Shown: positions 9,497-17,243 of the stretch, piece by piece
How positions within the stretch are numbered: position 1 is the first letter of the stretch
How the letters are laid out: every line of letters begins with the position of its first letter
Assembly (NCBI GenBank): GCA_963837105.1
Contig: CAWIMG010000036.1
Location: 186,001-250,000 of the forward strand
DNA from: UBA9676 sp963837105
GTDB lineage: Bacteria > Actinomycetota > Actinomycetes > Streptosporangiales > Streptosporangiaceae
Direction: 5' to 3'
Length of the DNA stretch: 64,000 nucleotides
Translations under genes and position numbers: made by a program
Notes under the pieces: generated by a model
Database searches by the model: none
Told to the model about the DNA's origin: nothing
Seen by the model: the letters and a program-made list of their open reading frames with translations, nothing else

Positions 9497-9804
9497 TTGG
9501 TTACCTCCTCTTCCGGGGCGTCTTCATCGGCCGCGCCGGGAGTGGTGCTCGACATTCGCATCATCGGACCCCCCTCCACCCGGAGCGCCAGGGGCGAGAA
9601 AACCCAGACACCCTGCTTCGGGATGTTCGCAGGCTAAACCTGGGCAGCCGCCCGGGGAAGGTCGGCCGGCAGTGATCTTGCGTGCCGTTGCCAAATCGCA
9701 ACCGAGGCCAGAGCCGCCCAGGTGGCAGCGGCGGGACAGCCACCGGGACCGCTGGCCGCGGCCACCGCGGCGCCGCTGTTATCGTGTGCAGCCGGAGGAC
9801 TGCC
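9497..9804. promoter_or_regulatory. Divergent intergenic region between transport and deamination operons
   Basis: This 308-bp gap separates the leftward transporter operon from the rightward cdd-deoA-add-deoC operon and must hold both promoters. I can see the two ribosome sites: GAGGAGGT (minus strand, about 9503-9510) and GGAGGA at 9794-9799. I do not see convincing -35/-10 boxes, a clear operator palindrome or a purine riboswitch. A shared regulator acting here is plausible but not shown by sequence. Confidence 0.5.
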
Positions 9805-10212
9805 ATGGTGATCGACTGGGCCGCGCTGCGGGCCGGCGCGGCGCAGATGGCGCAGCGGGCCTACGCGCCATACTCCCGGCTGCGGGTGGGGGCCGCCGCC
9901 CAGACCGCCGACGGCCGGATCATTCACGGCTGCAACGTGGAGAACGCGTCTTACGGTCTCACCCTGTGCGCCGAATGCGGGCTGGTGTCCGCGCTGCACG
10001 CGGCCGGCGGCGGGACCCTGGCCGCGGTCAGCGTGATGTCCGGGGACGGGCAGCGGCTGCTGCCGTGCGGGCGCTGCCGCCAGCTGCTGCAGGAAGCCGG
10101 CGGCCCGGGCCTGCTGGTCGACACCGACGACGGGCCGGCCGAGCTGAGCCGGCTGCTGCCGGCCGCGTTCACCGCCACCGACCTGCCCGCCGGGGATGGC
10201 CCGGGTGGCTGA
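9805..10212 (+). CDS. cdd: Cytidine deaminase
   Basis: Homotetrameric-type cytidine deaminase, 135 aa, converting (deoxy)cytidine to (deoxy)uridine. The substrate-binding motif GCNVENASYG is at residues 42-51. The zinc site is CAE (Cys55, Glu57) plus PCGRC (Cys88, Cys91). The start ATG at 9805 follows GGAGGA by five bases; a longer frame reaching back to 9682 lacks a ribosome site. Its 3' end overlaps deoA by 17 bp. It heads the rightward salvage operon, so imported cytidine is turned into uridine, a substrate for the pyrimidine phosphorylase encoded next. Confidence 0.95.
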   Translation: MVIDWAALRAGAAQMAQRAYAPYSRLRVGAAAQTADGRIIHGCNVENASYGLTLCAECGLVSALHAAGGGTLAAVSVMSGDGQRLLPCGRCRQLLQEAGGPGLLVDTDDGPAELSRLLPAAFTATDLPAGDGPGG

Positions 10213-11491
10213 CCGGGCGTACGCCGTCATCGACCTGATCCGTGCCAAGCGCGACGGGCTGGCCCTGACCAGTGAGCAGATCCGCTGGCTGTTTGGCGCG
10301 TACCTGGCCGGCGAGGTGGCCGAGGAACAGATGTCCGCGCTGCTGATGGCCATCTACTTCCGCGGCCTGGACGATGCCGAGCTGCGCACCTGGACCGCGG
10401 CGATGGTGGACTCGGGCGAGCGGCTGGATCTGTCCGGGGTCGGCCGCCCGACTGTGGACAAGCATTCGACCGGCGGGGTAGGCGACAAGGTGTCGCTGAT
10501 CCTGGCGCCGCTGGTGGCCGTCTGCGGGGCGGCCGTGCCGCAGCTGTCTGGCCGGGGCCTCGGCCACACCGGCGGCACCCTGGACAAGCTGGAGGCGATC
10601 CCGGGCTGGCGGGCCAGCCTGCCGCCCGCCGAGATGACCGCGATCCTGCGCCGGCTGGGCTGCGTGATCTGCGCGGCCGGCCCTGGGCTCGCCCCGGCCG
10701 ACCGGCGGCTCTACGCGCTGCGGGACGTCACCGGCACGGTCGAGTCGATCCCGCTCATCGCCAGCTCGATCATGTCCAAGAAGATCGCTGAGGGCACGGG
10801 GGCACTGGTGCTCGACGTCAAGGTCGGCAGCGGCGCCTTCATGCGCGAACTGGCCGATGCCCGGCTGCTGGCGCAGACCATGGTGAGGATCGGCGAGGAG
10901 CAGGGGGTGCGCACCTCGGCGCTGCTGACCCGGATGGACACCCCGCTCGGCCGGGCGGTCGGCAATGCGGTGGAGGTCGAGGAGGCGGTCGCCACCCTGA
11001 CCGGCCAGGGCCCGCCGGATCTGGCCGAGGTGGTGCTGGCACTGGCGGCCGAGATGCTGCGGCTGGCCGGCCTGGACGGCGACCCGGCGGCGGCACTGGC
11101 CGACGGGTCGGCGCTCGCCCGCTACCGGGACATGATCGCGGCGCAGGGTGGTGACCCGGACGCCCCGCTGCCGGTGGCCCGGCACACCAGGGTGGTGCCC
11201 GCCCCGGCGACCGGCTGGCTGACCCGGCTGGACGCGCGTGGCGTCGGCCATGCCGCCTGGCGGCTGGGCGCGGGCCGGGCCCGCAAGGAGGATCCGGTGA
11301 GCCCGTCGGCGGGCCTGCTGTGCCTGGCGAAAGAGGGCGACTGGGTGGAGGCCGAGCAGCCTCTGCTGGAACTGCGGGCCGATGATGAGCCCCGGTTCGC
11401 CGCTGCGCTGGCCGCCCTCGGTGACGCGGTCGAGGTCGGCCCCGAGCGCCCCGCGCAAACCGCCCCGGTCATCGATCGGGTCGGAATGTGA
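10196..11491 (+). CDS. deoA: Thymidine phosphorylase (pyrimidine nucleoside phosphorylase)
   Basis: Pyrimidine nucleoside phosphorylase, 431 aa, releasing thymine or uracil plus (deoxy)ribose-1-phosphate. The phosphate and base site is clear: KHSTGGVGDKVSL at residues 89-101 and SGRGLGHTGGTLDKLE at 118-133. Later motifs are SSIMSKKIAEG and LDVKVGSGAFM. A C-terminal pyrimidine phosphorylase domain follows. The ATG lies inside the end of cdd (17-bp overlap), and only 10 bp separate its stop from add. Its sugar-phosphate product needs the phosphomutase encoded in the divergent operon before DeoC can act. Confidence 0.95.
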   Translation: MARVADRAYAVIDLIRAKRDGLALTSEQIRWLFGAYLAGEVAEEQMSALLMAIYFRGLDDAELRTWTAAMVDSGERLDLSGVGRPTVDKHSTGGVGDKVSLILAPLVAVCGAAVPQLSGRGLGHTGGTLDKLEAIPGWRASLPPAEMTAILRRLGCVICAAGPGLAPADRRLYALRDVTGTVESIPLIASSIMSKKIAEGTGALVLDVKVGSGAFMRELADARLLAQTMVRIGEEQGVRTSALLTRMDTPLGRAVGNAVEVEEAVATLTGQGPPDLAEVVLALAAEMLRLAGLDGDPAAALADGSALARYRDMIAAQGGDPDAPLPVARHTRVVPAPATGWLTRLDARGVGHAAWRLGAGRARKEDPVSPSAGLLCLAKEGDWVEAEQPLLELRADDEPRFAAALAALGDAVEVGPERPAQTAPVIDRVGM

Positions 11492-11501
11492 CAATGGTTA
11501 G

Positions 11502-12596
11502 ATGTCGCTGACCCTGGACGAAATCCGGGCCGCACCCAAGGTGCTGCTGCACGATCATCTGGACGGCGGGCTGCGGCCGGAGACGGTCGTGGAACTCGCC
11601 GGTGCGATCGGCTACGACAAGCTGCCATCGCAGGACGTCGCCGAGGTGACCCAGTGGCTGCGCCGGGGTGCCCAGCGCGGCCACCTGAACCTCTACCTGG
11701 ACGCGTTCCAGCACACGCTGGCGGTGATGCAGACCGCCGACGCGCTGCGGCGGGTGGCCGCCGAATGCGCCGAAGACCTCGCCGCCGACGGGGTCGTCTA
11801 CGCCGAGGTGCGGTTCGCACCGGAACTGCACGTGACCCAGGGCCTGGCATTGGACGAAGTGGTCGAGGCGGTGCTGGACGGTTTCCGCGCGGGCAGCGCC
11901 GGCCGGGGCATCACCGTGTATGCGCTGCTCACGGCGATGCGCACGGCTGCCAGGTCACTGGAGATCGCCGAACTGGCGGTCCGGTACCGGGACCGCGGGG
12001 TGGTCGGCTTCGACATCGCCGGCGCCGAGGCGGGCAGCCCGCCGAGCCGTCACCTGGATGCGTTCCAGTACGTGGCCAGGGAGAACTTTCACATCACCAT
12101 CCACGCCGGTGAGGGGTTCGGGCTCCGCTCCATCTGGGAGGCGCTGCAGTGGTGCGGGGCGGAGCGGCTCGGCCACGGGGTCCGGATCATGGATGACATC
12201 GAGATCGCCCCGGAGGGCACTGCCACCCTGGGCCGGCTCGCCAGCTACGTGCGGGACCGGCGGATCCCGCTGGAGATGTGCCCCACCTCCAACGTCCAGA
12301 CCGGCGCGGCGCCGTCGATCGAGGCCCACCCGATCCGGCTGCTGCGCCAGCTGTCGTTCCGGGTCACGGTGAACACCGACAACCGGCTGATGAGCGGCGT
12401 CACCCTGTCCTCGGAGTTCCACCGGCTGGCAGAAGTGTTCGGGTACGGCTGGCGAGACATGGAGTGGCTCACCATCAACGCGATGAAGAGCGCGTTCGCC
12501 CACTTCGACGAGCGGCTGCGGATCATCGACACGGTAATCAAGCCCGGCTTCGCCACCGCCCGGGCGGCGAGTGATTCGGTGGTCCGGCTGCCATGA
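11502..12596 (+). CDS. add: Adenosine deaminase
   Basis: TIM-barrel adenosine deaminase, 364 aa, converting (deoxy)adenosine to (deoxy)inosine. The first metal pair is HDHLDG (His17, His19). A later metal His sits in ITIHAGEG with the catalytic Glu, then the ERLGHG motif. The barrel end shows MCPTSNVQTG and NTDNRLMSG. All catalytic positions of the family that I can recognise are kept. Placement behind deoA and ahead of deoC suggests that inosine formed here is cleaved by the purine nucleoside phosphorylase of the opposite operon. Confidence 0.94.
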   Translation: MSLTLDEIRAAPKVLLHDHLDGGLRPETVVELAGAIGYDKLPSQDVAEVTQWLRRGAQRGHLNLYLDAFQHTLAVMQTADALRRVAAECAEDLAADGVVYAEVRFAPELHVTQGLALDEVVEAVLDGFRAGSAGRGITVYALLTAMRTAARSLEIAELAVRYRDRGVVGFDIAGAEAGSPPSRHLDAFQYVARENFHITIHAGEGFGLRSIWEALQWCGAERLGHGVRIMDDIEIAPEGTATLGRLASYVRDRRIPLEMCPTSNVQTGAAPSIEAHPIRLLRQLSFRVTVNTDNRLMSGVTLSSEFHRLAEVFGYGWRDMEWLTINAMKSAFAHFDERLRIIDTVIKPGFATARAASDSVVRLP

Positions 12597-12663
12597 CCGG
12601 GGAGGCGGGCGCGGTGGCACTGGCCCGGCCGGGCAGGGCGGCGCCGGGGCAGGCACGGGCGGC

Positions 12664-13593
12664 ATGCTGACCGGGGTGGCCGGGTCAGATGCCGCGCTCC
12701 GGCAGGTGCTGCACGGGCTGCCGGGTGTCGATCAGGTCGGCGCGCAGGAGCGGGCCGCGGCCCTGGCCACCCGGTCGATCAAGCGGGAAGCCAAGTTGTG
12801 GGCACTTGAGATGGCGGTCCGGATGGTGGATCTGACCACCCTGGAGGGCGCGGACACGCCCGGTAAGGTGCGCGGGCTGTGCGCCAAGGCCCGTCAGCCG
12901 GACCCGGCCGATCCGGCGGTGCCGCCGGTGGCGGCCGTCTGCGTGTACCCCGACCTGGTCGCCCTGGCCCGCGCGGAACTGGCGGGCAGCCCGGTGGCGG
13001 TCGCCTCGGTGGCGACCGCGTTCCCCTCCGGCCGCGCCTCGCTGGCGGTCAAGCTGGCCGACGTCGCCGATGCGGTGGACGCGGGCGCGGACGAGGTGGA
13101 CATGGTCATCGACCGCGGCGCGTTCCTGGCCGGCCGCTACACCCAGGTGTACGAGGAGGTGCGGGCGGTCAGGGAGGCCTGCGGCCAGGCCCACCTGAAG
13201 GTGATCCTGGAAACCGGCGAGCTGGCCACCCTGGACAACACGGCCCGGGCCGGCTGGCTGGCCATGCTGGCGGGCGCCGACTTCATCAAGACCTCGACCG
13301 GCAAGATCAGCCCGGCCGCCACCCCGCCGGTGGCGCTGGTCATGCTGTCCGCGGTCCGGGACTTCGCGGAGGCGACCGGCCGCCGTGTGGGGGTCAAAGT
13401 GGCCGGTGGGGTCCGCACCGCCAAGGACGCGATCCGTTACCTGGTGCTGGTCCGCGAGACCGCCGGGCCGGAGTGGCTGACCCCGGAGAAGTTCCGGATT
13501 GGCGCCTCCAGCCTGCTGAACGACCTGCTCATGCAGCGCAGCAAGCAGCTCACCGGCGCTTACGCCGGCCCCAACTACTTCACCCTGGACTAG
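12664..13593 (+). CDS. deoC: Deoxyribose-phosphate aldolase
   Basis: Class I aldolase, 309 aa, splitting deoxyribose-5-phosphate into acetaldehyde and glyceraldehyde-3-phosphate, the exit point of deoxynucleoside catabolism. The Schiff-base lysine lies in ADFIKTSTGK. The other core motifs are DEVDMVIDRGAF, KVILETGEL and the proton-relay lysine region GVKVAGGVR. A GxSSLLNDLL phosphate site closes the barrel. The ATG at 12664 is the best start; the open frame continues upstream into add but has no other credible start. The protein is about 50 residues longer than the E. coli enzyme, as in the longer DeoC subgroup. Confidence 0.94.
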   Translation: MLTGVAGSDAALRQVLHGLPGVDQVGAQERAAALATRSIKREAKLWALEMAVRMVDLTTLEGADTPGKVRGLCAKARQPDPADPAVPPVAAVCVYPDLVALARAELAGSPVAVASVATAFPSGRASLAVKLADVADAVDAGADEVDMVIDRGAFLAGRYTQVYEEVRAVREACGQAHLKVILETGELATLDNTARAGWLAMLAGADFIKTSTGKISPAATPPVALVMLSAVRDFAEATGRRVGVKVAGGVRTAKDAIRYLVLVRETAGPEWLTPEKFRIGASSLLNDLLMQRSKQLTGAYAGPNYFTLD

Positions 13594-13629
13594 CGGAATA
13601 ATGTCCTGACCAGCTAAAACCGGTTATCA

Positions 13630-14770
13630 CTAAGACCCTCGTTGCACATCGGCTGCACATGAGCCCTCGCCGGGCACCTCGAAGAACGCATTCATGATCT
13701 CGCGGGCGCGGTCGTCGTCGTCGGGCATGAAGTGCGCATAGGTGGCGAGCACGACCTCTTTCGTGTCCCCAAGGTAGGCGGCGACCTTGGGCAGGCCGAG
13801 GCCCTTCGACAGCCACGCGGACGCCGCCGTGTGCCTCAACACGTGACAACCGTTCTGCCGTCCGCGCTCGGGATCCACGCCAGCGGCCCGCCATGCATTC
13901 CGCCACATGTTGTTGAAGGCGTTGCGGCCTAGCGCCCGGCCGTCAGCGGTGGTGAACAGCAGCTCGCGAGTGACCGGCTTGCCGTCCGGCGCGCCCCAAG
14001 GCAGCGTCACGCTGACCGGTGGATACTGCCGCACGTGCTCGGCCAGGGTTAGGATCACCGGGTCAGCCACAGGCGCGTCCCTGATCTTGCCGTTCTTGAC
14101 CGGAGCGAAGAACATGCGCCCTCCTACGAGCTTGACCTGCGCCTCGATGCGCATGACCTTTGCGCAAGAAGTCCAGGTCGCTCAGCTGGGCGGCGAACAG
14201 CTCGCCCTGCCGCATGCCGCACGCCGACCCGAGGTAGGGCAGCGCGGCGAGGCGGCCGGGTAGCCCGCCGGCGACCGCCTCAACCTCGGCCGCGGTCCAC
14301 GGGATCGCCTCGGTCTTCACCGCCTTCGGCTTCTGCACTGACCGGGCCGCCAGGGGGTTGCGGATGATGATCCCGTCATCGAGCGCGGCTGTGAACACCT
14401 GGGACGCGTCCGAGATGATCTTCCGCGCCGTGTTCGGCCCGACCCTCAGGCCGCCGATCCATGCCTCGATGAGGGAAGGCCGCTTCGCCAGTCTGCGCAG
14501 CGCGTAGTCGCCTATCGCGGGTGCCCCGGTGGGGGTCTTGCCGGGGGTGCCGTCAGCGGCGTAGAGGTGATTGCGGAAAGCGCGCTCGATCCGGTCGGCG
14601 GTTGCCAGGTCGTGGACCCGGTTCTTGCGCCAGTCCTCGGCGAACTCGCGGAGGATGACCAGGCCCGCCGAGGGGTCCACATAGTCCCCGTCCGCGAGCT
14701 GGGTCCTGATCTTCGCGTCGACCCTCTCGGCGTCGGGCTTCTTCGCGAACACCTGGGTCTTCTGCCTGCC
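13630..14770 (-). pseudogene. Tyrosine site-specific integrase, frameshifted and N-terminally truncated
   Basis: Phage/ICE-type tyrosine recombinase remnant. The 5' part reads KTQVFAKKPDAER, then the SAM-like core-binding domain and the first catalytic Arg (GMRQGELF). Near 14157-14158 an extra base breaks the frame. The 3' frame continues with VKLVGGRMFFAPVKNGKIR, the HVLRH box and the nucleophile in LATYAHF. The DNA-binding N-terminus is missing: the open frame is preceded by a stop at 14771-14773 where the typical arm-binding domain should be. It lies convergent to deoC with no tRNA at the junction. Both defects predict no activity. Confidence 0.85.
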
Positions 14771-14774
14771 TTAG

Positions 14775-14966
14775 TTCACCCGGAGGGAACTCCACCGCGG
14801 CATGCAGGCGAGATTCCGCAGGGCCGATGATGTTGACCCGGCACTGGAGCTGCTGGCCGGTAACGGGTGGATCAGGCGGGCTCAGACTGCGGCACCGGGC
14901 AAGCAGGGTGGGAGGCCGCCGAGCCCCGCCTTTGACGTGCACCCGTCCCTGCTGCCAGGGCGCTGA
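14775..14966 (+). pseudogene. C-terminal fragment of a DUF3987-type replication/primase-associated protein
   Basis: An open stretch of 63 codons reads FTRRELHRGM..., FRRADDVDPALELLAGNGWI and GGRPPSPAFDVHP before a TGA at 14964-14966. This pattern matches the end of DUF3987 proteins, which sit next to primase or replication genes in actinomycete phages and integrative elements. No start codon or upstream part exists: an in-frame TAG at 14772-14774 lies exactly where the truncated integrase begins on the other strand. I infer one deletion that removed the middle of the element and joined the two remnants. The family match is from memory, so a profile search should confirm it. Confidence 0.55.
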
Positions 14967-14971
14967 CCTAC

Positions 14972-15138
14972 TGACAGAACCTCCAGAACTGACAGAACCT
15001 CCAGAAGCGCCGGGGCGGTTCAATCTATCGGGAGTTCTGTCATCATTGTCAGTTCTGTCAGCTACTCAATGGTTTCTGAATGCCTCACTGACCAGCATCT
15101 TGCGGGATTGGGTTCTGTCATTACTGTCAGTTCTGTCA
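14972..15138. repeat. Six 9-bp iteron-like repeats in three pairs
   Basis: TGACAGAAC occurs at 14972-14980 and 14990-14998. Its complement GTTCTGTCA occurs at 15034-15042, 15052-15060, 15112-15120 and 15130-15138. Within each of the three pairs the copies start exactly 18 bp apart, and the first pair is inverted relative to the other two. The region sits directly after a replication-gene fragment. It may be a remnant of an origin or protein-binding array, or of a bidirectional regulatory site. No gene is visible in 14967-15273. Confidence 0.7.
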
Positions 15139-15273
15139 AGAGCCCAGCGGGGCCGCGACCGGCGGCCCGGTAGCCTGCGGCTGAAGGCCTGCGCGAGGGC
15201 TGGTGACAGAGCAGTTTGCCCAGTACGAGCGCCTTATTGGCGCTCCAGACGCACCACCTATGAGTATGTACCT

Positions 15274-15579
15274 ATGCCCCGGCAGTTGTGGAACGTGCGC
15301 TGCGGCGCTCACCGCACCAACGGTGAGCCCTGCGGCGCCTGGGCGATGCGCGGGCAGTACACCTGCTGGGCTCACGGCGGCGCGAGCTCGCAGGCACGGG
15401 TGGGGGGTGAGTTCCGGCTGTGGCATGAACGGCTCGACCAGCTGACCATCCGTGCGTTCCAGCAGATGGACGTCTGGCTCCGCGACCGGGCGGCGGTGGG
15501 CGACGCCGGCGCCGCCGTGCTCCGCGAGATCGAGGCGCGGCTGCCCCCACGGAAGAGTAGACGGCCGCAGCTGCGTTGA
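15274..15579 (+). CDS. HGG-motif phage/integrative-element protein
   Basis: Small protein of 101 aa with the spacing C-x-AH...GxPC...C-x2-HGG (CGAHRTNGEPCGAW, then CWAHGG). This is seen in many phage and gene-transfer-element proteins of unknown role and probably binds zinc. The remainder is a charged helical region with many Arg. I chose the ATG at 15274 because the open frame upstream has no start before unrelated repeat sequence. No strong ribosome site is visible. It is the last recognisable piece of the decayed integrative element and ends exactly where a diacylglycerol-kinase fragment begins. No enzyme function can be assigned. Confidence 0.6.
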   Translation: MPRQLWNVRCGAHRTNGEPCGAWAMRGQYTCWAHGGASSQARVGGEFRLWHERLDQLTIRAFQQMDVWLRDRAAVGDAGAAVLREIEARLPPRKSRRPQLR

Positions 15580-15836
15580 CCCGGCTGCGCGGAGGGACGG
15601 CCGCGGCGCTGCTCGCCGGCAAGGGCGTGACCACCCTGTCTGCCGGTGAAGTCGTGGTGGACGCCGACGTCCCGCAGATCCCGGTCGGGATCGACGGGGA
15701 AATGGTCATGATGCCCACTCCGGTCCGCTGCACCATTCAGCCCCAGGTGCTGCGCGTCCGCGTACCCAGGAACCGCCCCGGCACCCGCCCGGACAAACCC
15801 GCCCTCGACTGGCCCACACTCCGGCAACTGGCCGCA
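15576..15836 (+). pseudogene. C-terminal fragment of a diacylglycerol/lipid kinase-like gene
   Basis: About 85 codons read VVVDADVPQIPVGIDGE, then PTPVRC and LRVRVPRNRPG. This resembles the C-terminal beta-sandwich of the diacylglycerol kinase / sphingosine kinase (LCB5, YegS) family, where a GxDGE motif and an LRVxVP strand occur. The catalytic N-terminal domain is absent. The frame runs on without a stop into the next gene. I infer that insertion or deletion at the integrative-element boundary removed the 5' part. It is not expected to be functional by itself. Confidence 0.6.
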
Positions 15837-15908
15837 ATTCCGCTCCGCAGCGGCACGCATCTGAGCCCGCACGGGTCACCTGTGCCTTCACCACCAGGAT
15901 CGGCTGTT

Positions 15909-16626
15909 ATGTGTTCCCTGGCCCCAGGCCGCACCCTTGGTGGTGTTCACGGAGGTGGTGTTACGCCGATACTTGATGACGTGGATCCGCTTGCGCGGCT
16001 GCGCACGGTGCGGGGGCGGCTCGCCCCGCAGATGGAAGCGACGGCCCAGGTCATCGCGGAACGCGTGATCACCCTGGTGGTGGACGCGGTCGATCTGAAC
16101 GCGATACTGGCCCGGATCGACCTGAACGCCGTCCTCAGACGGGTCAATATCGAGGAACCGATCGACCGGATCAAGATCAACGAAGTGCTGGCCCGGATCG
16201 ACCTGAACGCGTTGCTGGCCCAGGTGGATCTGAACGCCGTCCTGGGACGGGTCGATATCGAGGAGCCGATCGATCGGGTCGACCTGAATGGGCTGCTGGA
16301 CAGGGTGGACGTGAACCAGATCGTGCAGCAGGTCGACCTGAACGAAGTGATCGCAAAGACCGACCTGGACGCCGTGCTGGACCGGATAGACATGAACGCC
16401 GTTGCCCAGCGAATCGACGTGGAAGCGCTGGTCGAGCACACCGACCTCGGCGCTGTTATCGCCAGAATCCTCCAGCGGGATCGCGAGCGATATGTTCGAC
16501 GCGGTCCGCAGCCGGGCCGTCGGGGTCAACGAATCTATCGCGCGCTGGGTAGCACGTCTTCGCCGCCGCCCCTACACCGGCCCGCCCGGCCCACCTGCCG
16601 GACTGCGGGCCGCGGCAGGATCATGA
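15909..16626 (+). CDS. Nonapeptide-repeat protein of unknown function (frameshifted near the 3' end)
   Basis: The body of this protein, about 16080-16470, is a chain of about fourteen 9-residue units. The consensus is D-(L/I/V)-N-x-(V/L/I)-(L/I/V)-x-x-(V/I/T), for example DLNAVLGRV, DVNQIVQQV and DLNEVIAKT. A variant unit IEEPIDR occurs twice, 36 residues apart. An N-terminal segment (QMEATAQVIAERVITLVV) precedes the repeats. A one-base insertion at 16466-16467 shifts the frame. The likely true C-terminus (SSGIASDMFDAVRSRAVG, then ARWVARLRRRPYTGPPGPP) is in the other frame and ends at 16626, overlapping the RDD gene start as ATGA. The start is uncertain: ATG 15909 (AGGA upstream) or GTG 15981. 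I do not recognise a characterised family. Confidence 0.65.
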
Positions 16627-17243
16627 CCGCGCGCGCGGGCGAGGCCACACCCGTCAAGCCCCCGGCCGCCGCCCGGGACAGCCTCCAAGGTCACTACGCG
16701 GGGCTCGCATCGCGGTTCGCCGCCTTCGTGGCAGACCTGGTCGTCCTCACGGGGATCTTCATGCTCACCCTTGCCGCCATCAATTTCGCGGCCAGCATCC
16801 TGACGGGCAAGAGCATCGACTTCAACCGGAGCGACACTTGGGTGGTCATCGCGTATTTCGTCTGGGGGTTCATCTACTTCGCCCATTTCTGGGGCCTGAA
16901 CGGCAGAACCGCTGGCGGGGCGCTGTTCGGCTTGCAGGTCCTGACCGACGACGGCAGCGACGTCAGCGGGCGCCGGGCGATCGGGCGCACGCTGGCGTTC
17001 CCATTGAGCTTTCTGATCCTGGGGCTGGGGTTCCTGGGCATCCTGCTCGGCGACCGGCGCCGGGCGCTGCACGACGTCATCGCCGGCACGGTGGTGGTCT
17101 ACTCATGGGACGCGCAGGCGGCACGGCTGCGGTACCTGTCCCGCAGGTCATCACCGGGTGCACAGGTGCACGAACGCGGGGAGTCCCCCGGTGGTGACCT
17201 GGTTCCGCGGCGCGGACAGGCCGACCCGAGCGGCCAACCCTGA
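16623..17243 (+). CDS. RDD-family membrane protein
   Basis: Integral membrane protein of 206 aa with an RDD domain. The family Arg appears in GLASRFAAFVADLVVLTG, where the FVAD Asp is also family-typical. The second motif is NGRTAGGALFGLQVL, and the third DRRRALHDVIAGTVVV. Three or four hydrophobic helices are evident. The ATG at 16623 overlaps the stop of the repeat-protein reading frame by 4 bp, so the pair looks translationally coupled. Because of the upstream frameshift the frame is also open back into the repeat protein, giving a spurious fusion. The role of the RDD domain is not established; transport-like or scaffold roles have been proposed. Confidence 0.8.
   Translation: MTARAGEATPVKPPAAARDSLQGHYAGLASRFAAFVADLVVLTGIFMLTLAAINFAASILTGKSIDFNRSDTWVVIAYFVWGFIYFAHFWGLNGRTAGGALFGLQVLTDDGSDVSGRRAIGRTLAFPLSFLILGLGFLGILLGDRRRALHDVIAGTVVVYSWDAQAARLRYLSRRSSPGAQVHERGESPGGDLVPRRGQADPSGQP

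Noticed and set aside
9497..9804. Purine riboswitch or operator in the divergent nucleoside promoter region
   Set aside because: No conserved aptamer core or convincing palindrome visible.
14972..15138. CRISPR array
   Set aside because: Repeats are only 9 bp, in both orientations, with 9-bp gaps inside pairs; no cas genes nearby.
15576..17243. A single 555-aa fusion of kinase fragment, repeat protein and RDD protein
   Set aside because: The continuous frame depends on a one-base insertion at 16466-16467. The alternative frame gives a credible C-terminus and an ATGA overlap with the RDD gene.
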